DNA of 14,726 nt from Hypholoma sublateritium FD-334 SS-4. Its lineage: Eukaryota > Basidiomycota > Agaricomycetes > Agaricales > Strophariaceae. Position 1 is the first letter of the stretch, and each line of letters opens with the position of its first letter. Positions 9,715 to 14,726 of this stretch are shown here, piece after piece. The notes beneath the pieces were generated by a model. It saw only the letters and a program-made list of their open reading frames with translations. It was not told the DNA's origin and ran no database searches. Position numbers and translations under genes: made by a program. The stretch is from assembly GCA_000827495.1 (NCBI GenBank), contig KN817583.1, positions 13,581-28,306 on the forward strand, written 5' to 3'.

Positions 9715-10777
9715 TTGTTCAGAAAAAGTCCCCTGTATCCCGCAGCGCAGATGTCCTTTTCATCTACACTCAGCAGGTCTTCATTGCATCCTCCGGTCCC
9801 GCTTCCCCCAAACCTCACCAGTGGTTCTTTACCTGGTGGTGACAGCAATGAAGACCAAGGCTCTGTCTGGAAAAGACGATATCAGGCTCTTCAAGAGAAG
9901 GTGAATGCTCAAAAGGCTCCCAAAAGAAAGATGGGGTAAGTAAATCTGATCATATTCACAGTCCACGCATCATATTTATTGCCTGTGAGCTGTCAGGAAT
10001 GCAACTTCTACTGGTCAGCTTGGGCGCGGCATATGAAACATGGCCTTCATCTGTGGGGAAATTAAAGACCTTGTTTTATGCAGTTGCTGAGCGCACGGCT
10101 GCTGAGCACGAGGAGGCCGTCTGATCTGCACTCATCTGGACCATTTGGTAGAGGTTCAATTTCACTCGGAAGCCCCTGCGCCCGCCATATCTTTCAGCCA
10201 TAAAAATGGCTTGTATATAGCATCACTCAATGTAACTTCCATCTATTAATGTGACTTTTTTGGTGCCACAATGTGGAATTCACCCAAGACACCAAATATA
10301 ATTGACCATGAATGGCCTCAGCTTTTGATACACCCATGGCTTACCCCCATGACCCTCATGTGCAGGTCTTTGACAACACCCTCAATCTTTCCTCATAGAC
10401 TCTGGCGCATGCGCTCCAGTGCAGTGCATGTATCTTCAGCCCATGTGCAGGACCTGCACTGGTCACTGGCTCATGGAACATGGCGTCATGCAAGATCAAA
10501 TGCACCTAAGGTCGAGACTCAACGACGCACTCTTGTTTTACAATGGCTTCCAAGCCGTGTCAATGGCAGCTTCAATGACTGGCTAGATTTTCAAATACAT
10601 GCCAAGTATATAATCACTGGTATTTATATATTTATTATGAGTTCCAATGAGAAAACGGGCGTCGGTGGTCCCAGTTGCATGGGTTGCTCAGTGCAGGTGC
10701 ACCATGTGGATTTCCGAGCACTTGTGATGCCGGTCGGTTTGCGTTGGGCATTCGAGTGGACTTTGTGGATGGACTGA
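9715..10777 (+). pseudogene. Probable remnant of an unnamed expanded agaricomycete protein family
   Basis: No named family recognised. The first block (9715-9935) ends in a charged helix, VWKRRYQALQEKVNAQKAPK, followed by a good donor GTAAGT at 9936 and an acceptor at 9995-9996. The in-phase continuation reads GQLGRGI then TGA (10034-10036) then NMAF. I recall fungal hypothetical proteins with a W-K-x-K/R-Y coiled coil followed by a G-R-x-I-R motif, so the TGA may replace Arg. A second open block (10271-10777) contains HARSNAP, LVLQWLPSRV, SSNEKTGVGG and LVMPVGLRWAFEW. In order, these resemble the later A-R-S/G-D-D, L-K-x-x-V-L-x-W-L, K-x-G-R-G and L-C-P-x-x-L-D-W motifs of those proteins. 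An alternative frame after the intron gives a clean tail ending in AVAERTAAEHEEAV at about 10124. Assignment is from memory and weak; the exon model is incomplete. Confidence 0.35.
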
Positions 10778-10822
10778 AGAGACGAGGGACAGATAGACGC
10801 AGAGCGGCCCAGAGAGGAGTAG

Positions 10823-10904
10823 GTTGTAACCCTACCCAGGGGAGTTGTCACCCTACTCAGGAGCATGTAACGCTATACAATGGTGTTGTCACCCTACACA
10901 GGAG
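10823..10904. repeat. Imperfect 21-bp tandem repeat, about four units
   Basis: Units with the core GTTGTMACCCTACNCAGG start at 10823, 10844 and 10884, with a degenerate copy (ATGTAACGCTATACAATGG) at about 10865. The period is 21, 21 and about 19 bp. A plus-strand ORF over it gives a seven-residue repeat (NPTQGSC-like), but the repeat looks like a minisatellite, not a protein domain. It ends about 105 bp left of the TIR element's target-site duplication. Confidence 0.7.
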
Positions 10905-11008
10905 AAGCAGTATTGGATGCTCAGTCCAAGTGATTAGAGGAGAACTCTCATGGGGCCCAGACAGACAAACAGCAGCAAAAGACAATGTAAAGATGAGTTA
11001 GGAGGCTG

Positions 11009-11016
11009 CTGGTAGC
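11009..11016. repeat. Left 8-bp target-site duplication
   Basis: CTGGTAGC directly abuts the left terminal inverted repeat and is repeated exactly in direct orientation at 12458-12465, abutting the right terminal repeat. The two copies were made when the element inserted. Confidence 0.88.
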
Positions 11017-11049
11017 AGGACCCGGGTGAATAGATGGGTAGGTCAGATA
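11017..11049 (+). repeat. Left terminal inverted repeat
   Basis: It starts AGGACCCGGG and ends in GTCAGATA. The outer 10 and inner 8 bases are identical to the complement of the right end, and the middle 15 bases are only partly conserved. Two conserved blocks separated by fixed spacing suggest a bipartite transposase-binding site. Confidence 0.85.
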
Positions 11050-11075
11050 TGGAAATTAGCACTTTGGCAGTTTTT

Positions 11076-11159
11076 CGGGTGGACAAATTTTCGCCGTTTG
11101 GGGTCGATTTCGGGTGGATTGGCGACCTGACCTTCAATTTTTTCCGAAAACGGGTGGAC
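11076..11159 (+). repeat. Left subterminal direct repeats CGGGTGGAC
   Basis: Copies lie at 11076-11084, 11111-11119 (last base T) and 11151-11159. The middle copy runs on into GGCGACCTGACC, a variant of the longer motif seen at the right end. Subterminal repeat arrays commonly bind transposase in hAT, CACTA and Mutator-like elements. Confidence 0.75.
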
Positions 11160-11277
11160 ATTTTATCTAACCTCAAATTCTCGTTTAAATTTTTACGTAA
11201 TTTAAATATTCCACTTATATATTATAAATATCAAGATCACGTATGCAATCGGCTCATCGATAGCTCGCGCAATCGAT

Positions 11278-11970
11278 CTATATCTCTTCATCGTCAACCG
11301 TCGCATTGCAACTCTTCTTTTCCCTCGTCGCCGACAACCTCTTCACGGCTGCTACTATCTTGACCTTTTGCCTCGCCAGCTTCGTGTAGACTTCATCAAA
11401 GAATTTCGGAGTCAATTCCACGTAAGCCCCGCCATCTAAAACTCGCATCGAACCCTTTGGAATGAGGTACAGAAAGGCTGCAGCCCGAAGATGCTCATAA
11501 CGAGGTATGTGAAGCTTTCTTGTTGCCTTACATTCTGCTATGAATTTGTGCTGACGATGTGACCAAACTGTGATAGCACTGAATGGAAGGTAGATTTCCT
11601 TGTTTTTTTGTGTCCAATCCTTTATTGAATTATGTCCGTCAAGCATAGCCTGTCCTGAATGATTCCGAAGTTTGTCGATGAATTCGCGAGAGGGAATGGA
11701 TCTCTGCTGAAGGATGCTGACCGGCNTATTAGGCTTGTTTGTTGAGAAACATGACGAAGGATGCACAAGGTTGAGTGTTTGAATTTTAGGAAAATNGAGA
11801 GCCATCAGGGCTGAGATCGAGAGTGTTTTACTCNGAAGAAAGTCATTGGCACTGCTTGGAATTTCAAGTCGTCGGAGTAATTCTGCGGACACAAATGATG
11901 GTACATCCTGATAGACCTTTCCTTTCCCAATCCAATCCAAGACATCGGAGCTTGAGCTTGTAGATACCAT
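11278..11970 (-). CDS. ORF resembling the N-terminal region of Ulp1/C48-protease-like proteins
   Basis: A single open frame of about 230 codons lies wholly inside the TIR element. The start is taken at MVSTSSSSDV (11970); MQRLVIS (11991) is an in-frame alternative. The middle part reads SIPSREFIDKLRNH, GQAMLDGHNSIKDW and IYLPFSAITVW. I recall the same order in the region ahead of the protease domain of basidiomycete transposon-linked Ulp1-like proteins: a start motif, LDG.QS..D, then LP.W.LT.W. No His-Asp-Cys protease domain follows. The C-terminus is instead basic and Lys/Arg-rich (TKLARQKVKIVAAVKRLS) and ends in an acidic DDEEI. It may be a DNA-binding or SUMO-pathway-derived accessory protein, or a captured gene fragment. 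Three ambiguous bases (11726, 11796, 11834) leave residues unknown. The link to Ulp1 is tentative. Confidence 0.4.
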   Translation of the reverse strand: MVSTSSSSDVLDWIGKGKVYQDVPSFVSAELLRRLEIPSSANDFLXSKTLSISALMALXFPKIQTLNLVHPSSCFSTNKPNXPVSILQQRSIPSREFIDKLRNHSGQAMLDGHNSIKDWTQKNKEIYLPFSAITVWSHRQHKFIAECKATRKLHIPRYEHLRAAAFLYLIPKGSMRVLDGGAYVELTPKFFDEVYTKLARQKVKIVAAVKRLSATREKKSCNATVDDEEI

Positions 11971-12249
11971 TGAAATAACGAGCCGTTGCAAGTTTCAATT
12001 TATTGCAGAGTAGGGATGAAGTAGGGCGATAGTAATTTAGGATATGGAAATAAGGCAAGCCGACATTGTGAATACATTGAAAATATCCCCCGAGTGCCAT
12101 TCTACTGGTGGCTCAGTGGCTCTTCGAGCTGATTTCCACTATACAGCTCCCACAGCTGAATATTTGGCTTTAGTGGTCCATTTTGCATTGTTGACTTTTC
12201 GATGGCCCTGAACTTGTGGCTCACCGACACCGGCTCAGCTCGGCAAGAT

Positions 12250-12266
12250 GCCACTGGCTCAGTGGC
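12250..12266. repeat. Perfect 7-bp hairpin inside the TIR element
   Basis: GCCACTG and CAGTGGC flank a 3-base loop. A 13-bp core, TGGCTCAGTGGCT, recurs in direct orientation at 12109-12121 and 12255-12267. It may be part of the element's subterminal structure or chance. Confidence 0.45.
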
Positions 12267-12268
12267 TT

Positions 12269-12432
12269 TGGGTGGACAGGTATCTGACCCATATTCATAC
12301 GGGCGACCCTCGGGTGGACAGAAATTTCTCACCTTGAGCCTCAAAAGGTGACCTCGGCGGGTGGACACTGTTAAATTTTTTTCTGACTTTCAAGGCCAAA
12401 AGGATATGTTTTCGGGTGGACTGGTATCTGAC
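12269..12432 (+). repeat. Right subterminal direct repeats
   Basis: CGGGTGGAC-type motifs lie at 12269-12277 (first base T), 12311-12319, 12358-12366 and 12413-12421. Two of them extend into the near-identical 19-mer GGGTGGACWGGTATCTGAC (12270-12288 and 12414-12432), and the outer copy merges with the inner block of the terminal repeat. All copies have the same orientation as those at the left end. Confidence 0.78.
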
Positions 12433-12457
12433 ATAATACGGTATTTTCCCGGGTCCT
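12425..12457 (-). repeat. Right terminal inverted repeat
   Basis: It is the complement of the left end: CCCGGGTCCT at the outer edge and TATCTGAC at the inner edge, at the same distances from the terminus. It is directly followed by the second copy of the target-site duplication. Confidence 0.85.
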
Positions 12458-12465
12458 CTGGTAGC
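12458..12465. repeat. Right 8-bp target-site duplication
   Basis: An exact CTGGTAGC copy adjoins the right terminal repeat. The pre-insertion site can be read by removing the element and one copy. Confidence 0.88.
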
Positions 12466-12873
12466 GCGCAGCTGATCCAGCAGTCACATGACTACAATCA
12501 GGTGACTACTGCTAGACTACTGGTCTCTAAACATGTAAATAATAGTATCCAGCCATCACAGAGCCCCCCACATGTCCAGAGGGCATGTATATAAAAGTAA
12601 GTCACCGTGAAGAACAAAATTTGTGACTTTGGAAGAAAATTCAAATGACAGAAAAAAAATCAAAATCAAGTCACAATGGCCCCCCAGAGAAGATCAAAAA
12701 CTGAGGGCGTAAAAATGAAAAGGAAAGAGAAAAGGAGAAATTTTTTTTTACCAATTTTCTGATCTTGCACCCACTGTCACTATGTCTCCAGTGGGGTCTT
12801 CTAGTAAATGCAAGGGTTGTCTTGACCAAGGAAGGAGGGAGGCTTGGGAGGATGGATACAAAATGCATACTCA
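12466..12873. other. Noncoding, A-rich and purine-rich stretch
   Basis: It contains homopolymer tracts (A8 near 12652, T9 near 12742) and no ORF with recognisable features. A purine-rich run AAGGAAGGAGGGAGGC near 12829 resembles part of the repeat that follows. Confidence 0.5.
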
Positions 12874-13002
12874 AAGCCCAGCTGTCCTCCTAGATCCTTC
12901 AGGAGGAAAGGAGGGAGGCCATAGGAGAGAGGGATCCTAGATCCATGTCCTAAGCCTAACTGTCCTCCTAGATCCTTCAGGAAGGAAGGAAGGAGGCCAT
13001 AG
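12874..13002. repeat. 51-bp direct repeat, period 78 bp
   Basis: Bases 12874-12924 and 12952-13002 are near-identical 51-bp units containing CTGTCCTCCTAGATCCTTC and GGGAGGCCATAG-type segments. A third partial copy (CTATGCCTAGTTATCCTCCT) begins near 13012. Each unit can form a stem: TCCTCCT pairs with AGGAGGA in the first unit, with a 9-base loop. The repeat is noncoding, and no function is evident. Confidence 0.75.
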
Positions 13003-13400
13003 ATCCATTCTCTATGCCTAGTTATCCTCCTATCCTTGTCCTAGCCATGATGGAGAGAGAGGAGTGGAGGTCAGGGCCCAGAAGGGGATGCTGGCCCTGC
13101 CCTACCTATCCTATCCCCATACCCCTGCCCCCTAATTCTTCCAGTGCTAAGTCTCCAGGCTGAGATTGAGGGTTGAAGGCACTCAGAGTGAGGACTGGAA
13201 GACTAGTGCTGAAAGAAGTACTAGAGTGGTGGAAAGATTTTAACAAAGGCAGGATGCAGAACAGTGAATTGATGCAGTTGAAGATGAACTTGAAGATGGA
13301 GGTGGAGAAAGCAACCTAAAACAGCTGGGGTAGATGGGGTGGTGGGAGGGAAAAACTGACTTCTGACAGATGAAGGTAAAGGGAAAAGAGCACCTGAAGC
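13003..13400. other. Noncoding, purine-rich; likely 3' region of the rightmost gene
   Basis: No convincing ORF was found. The plus strand is strongly G/A-rich from about 13150 to 13400. Lying just downstream of the minus-strand ORF's stop, it would hold that gene's 3' untranslated region. No clear poly(A) signal was singled out. Confidence 0.4.
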
Positions 13401-13868
13401 TCATGAGCGGAACACCTTGGAAATCTTCTTCTTCAGTTGCTTGAAGGTTGACTTGTGCCGCAGCTGGGGAGGTTCTTCCAGTGTCTCAACAAGTGGAGGA
13501 AAGCTTGGTTGGTGGTATTCATAGCACAGTCTTCTTGCACAACCTGGTTGGTGAAGTTCAAGCCAGCACAGCATTGCGAACCATATCAGGGGAGGCACTT
13601 TGTGGAGGATGTTATCCATGGGTTTCGCATTTCCAACATAGAGAGATTCAAATTCAAGTCTTGGCAAGGGCATCTCAGGGGTTCGAATGACACCTGGAGG
13701 CGTAGTTGGTCGAGTTAACACTACTGAAGGAGTACTCTTGTCATACATGTCTGGATCTACGAAGGCATCTTGAAAGAGCACCCAAGGTAACCTCTCATTG
13801 ACCCACTCATAGAGGTGGTCGTATTCAGACTTGGGGGATGGAACACCAGCAGAAAGAGTTTGAGACAT
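13401..13868 (-). CDS. Intact 155-codon ORF, unknown protein with basic C-terminus
   Basis: Not recognised. The frame is uninterrupted from MSQTLSAGVP to a stop and has no introns. It starts with a polar stretch, then an acidic/aromatic part (EYDHLYEWVNERLPWVLF), then a Pro/Thr-rich part (VVLTRPTTPPGVIRTPEMP). Next comes a hydrophobic, Trp/Cys-containing helix (IWFAMLCWLELH) that is short for a membrane span. The tail is strongly basic: STFKQLKKKISKVFRS. Such a tail could contact membranes or nucleic acid. Unlike the genes to its left it carries no stops, so it may be a functional host gene. A second ATG at 13996 opens another frame that overlaps this start, either as an upstream ORF or as a first exon. 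A phase-0 intron ending TCTAAAAG near 13890 would join it, but its donor is weak. Confidence 0.5.
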   Translation of the reverse strand: MSQTLSAGVPSPKSEYDHLYEWVNERLPWVLFQDAFVDPDMYDKSTPSVVLTRPTTPPGVIRTPEMPLPRLEFESLYVGNAKPMDNILHKVPPLIWFAMLCWLELHQPGCARRLCYEYHQPSFPPLVETLEEPPQLRHKSTFKQLKKKISKVFRS

Positions 13869-14726
13869 AGCAGATGATGGAGGGTACTTTTAGAGTTGTA
13901 TTCGCTTGACTTTTTGCTTGCGTTGACAAGGTAGTCTTCCTGTTCCCACAAAATATCCAAATTCCGATGACTGCCGGTTTGCCGCTGAGTACTCATGGTT
14001 CAAGTGCCTGCCCCCCAGAGTGGTTCAATCCAGTCTTGATAGTGAGGAGTGAGAGACAAGAGAGTGGAGAACAATGATGCCAAGGTGATTCTGAGAGATC
14101 CTAATGTGAAGAAAGACTTAGAAGCAAAGCCATGATATAGTTTGTCCAGGAACAGAATCATGAGGAGAACATGGAAGTTTCGAAGCATCCAGCAGTCACA
14201 TCAATATGTTCTGGGGCTCCACGGAAAGCTGTGATTTCGGAGAACTCAGGCATAAAGAAATCATGAGAAGTTGGACCAAAACTCATCTCACAAAGTGTTG
14301 AATCGGCGAAATCAGCAAAGTTGAGAAAGAACACCCTGTTTAAAGCCCCCCAACCATTCAAATTTAATGTTCTTAAACCCGTTCGAAAGCCGCCATTGAG
14401 GAGAACCAAAATCCGAGTGAATTACGGCGTTTGACCAAGATTTCATGACATGCAAAGCGAAGAGATCTCAAATGATATCCCACTGAAAGTGACAAGCTCG
14501 GAACTGAGTTCGTGGTTTTGTGGCCTGTTCCAGGGCTCTCTAGAATTTTGTTTTAGAGTAGAACAAGAATCCAGAGAAGTTATGGCGATATGAATCATCA
14601 TTCCCAAGTTATGGCAAGATAACATAGGCAGGCATGGGCCAGCTTCGCTCTGATTAACCTAAATCTCGTTCAAACGCTACGTGGGTATGCTCGTTGGAAA
14701 GGGTTAGACCAGGAGAATCCAAAACC
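13869..14726. other. Upstream region of the 155-codon ORF
   Basis: No gene is supported here. Minus-strand ORFs at 14000-14188, 14158-14409 and 14443-14625 have no family motif and no splice structure joining them. The region probably holds the promoter and 5' untranslated region of the ORF to its left. Confidence 0.4.
14031..14075 (-). promoter_or_regulatory. Pyrimidine-rich tract, candidate transcription start region
   Basis: On the minus strand this reads as a CT-rich run (CTCTTGTCTCTCACTCCTCA) ending in CTATCAAG, 40-80 bases before the ATG at 13996. Filamentous fungal genes often have CT-rich tracts just upstream of CAAG-type start sites. There is no clear TATA box at a fixed distance. 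The assignment is tentative. Confidence 0.25.

Larger units (their letters stand above)
11017..12457. mobile_element. Complete 1441-bp TIR DNA transposon without a transposase
   Basis: The ends are AGGACCCGGG (11017-11026) and its exact complement (12448-12457), flanked by the perfect 8-bp duplication CTGGTAGC. Comparing the two ends base by base, 24 of the outermost 33 bases match without gaps. The matches include a conserved inner block GTCAGATA (11042-11049) and TATCTGAC (12425-12432), each 25 bases from its end. Just inside lie repeated CGGGTGGAC motifs. An 8-bp duplication is usual for hAT elements, for Zisupton/KDZ elements and for some Mutator-like elements. The termini alone do not tell me which. 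The only ORF is not a transposase, so the element would depend on an enzyme encoded elsewhere. Because ends and duplication are so well kept, the insertion may be younger than the neighbouring pseudogenes. Confidence 0.88.

Noticed and set aside
10390..10430. The residues FLIDSGA in one plus-strand frame, resembling a retroviral-type aspartic protease active site
   Set aside because: The residues after it do not fit that family, the frame has no flanking gag or reverse-transcriptase motifs, and another frame fits the neighbouring blocks better.
10823..10904. The tandem repeat as a CRISPR array or a peptide-repeat gene
   Set aside because: Units are contiguous without unique spacers, the sequence is eukaryotic, and the repeat-encoding frame has no supporting gene structure.

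Overview
The window looks like repeat-rich nuclear DNA of a filamentous basidiomycete, most likely an agaricomycete. Short spliceosomal introns (about 42-90 bp, GT..AG) interrupt the genes. The two largest genes belong to the KDZ (Kyakuja-Dileera-Zisupton) and Plavaka transposase families, which are strongly expanded in that group. No tRNA, rRNA, CRISPR array or bacterial-type operon was seen. Family assignments come from recalled conserved motifs, not from a search.

Layout: (1) 1-743, a GC-rich stretch with strong hairpins and no convincing gene, followed by AT-rich DNA. (2) 1233-3958, minus strand, a KDZ transposase gene with the CxC1-type cysteine-cluster N-terminus; it is broken by three in-frame TGA codons and lacks its C-terminal part. 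(3) 3959-5052, noncoding. (4) 5053-9325, minus strand, a nearly full-length ten-exon Plavaka transposase pseudogene with seven in-frame stops and a homopolymer frameshift. (5) 9715-10777, plus strand, probable remains of a gene from an unnamed expanded fungal family. (6) 10823-10904, a 21-bp tandem repeat. (7) 11017-12457, a compact 1441-bp DNA transposon with terminal inverted repeats, an exact 8-bp target-site duplication and subterminal direct repeats. Its single minus-strand ORF resembles the N-terminal part of Ulp1/C48-protease-like proteins. (8) 12466-13400, purine-rich noncoding DNA with a 51-bp repeat. (9) 13401-13868, minus strand, an intact 155-codon ORF of unknown function, with a possible pyrimidine-rich promoter upstream.

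The region reads as a transposon graveyard. Nine of the ten nonsense codons in the KDZ and Plavaka genes are TGA, mostly where the families carry arginine. This fits C-to-T change of CGA codons at CpG sites, the mark expected from cytosine methylation and deamination. Neither transposase could be made from this locus. The compact TIR element is structurally complete but carries no transposase, so it would need one supplied in trans. The only candidate intact cellular gene is the 155-codon ORF on the right.
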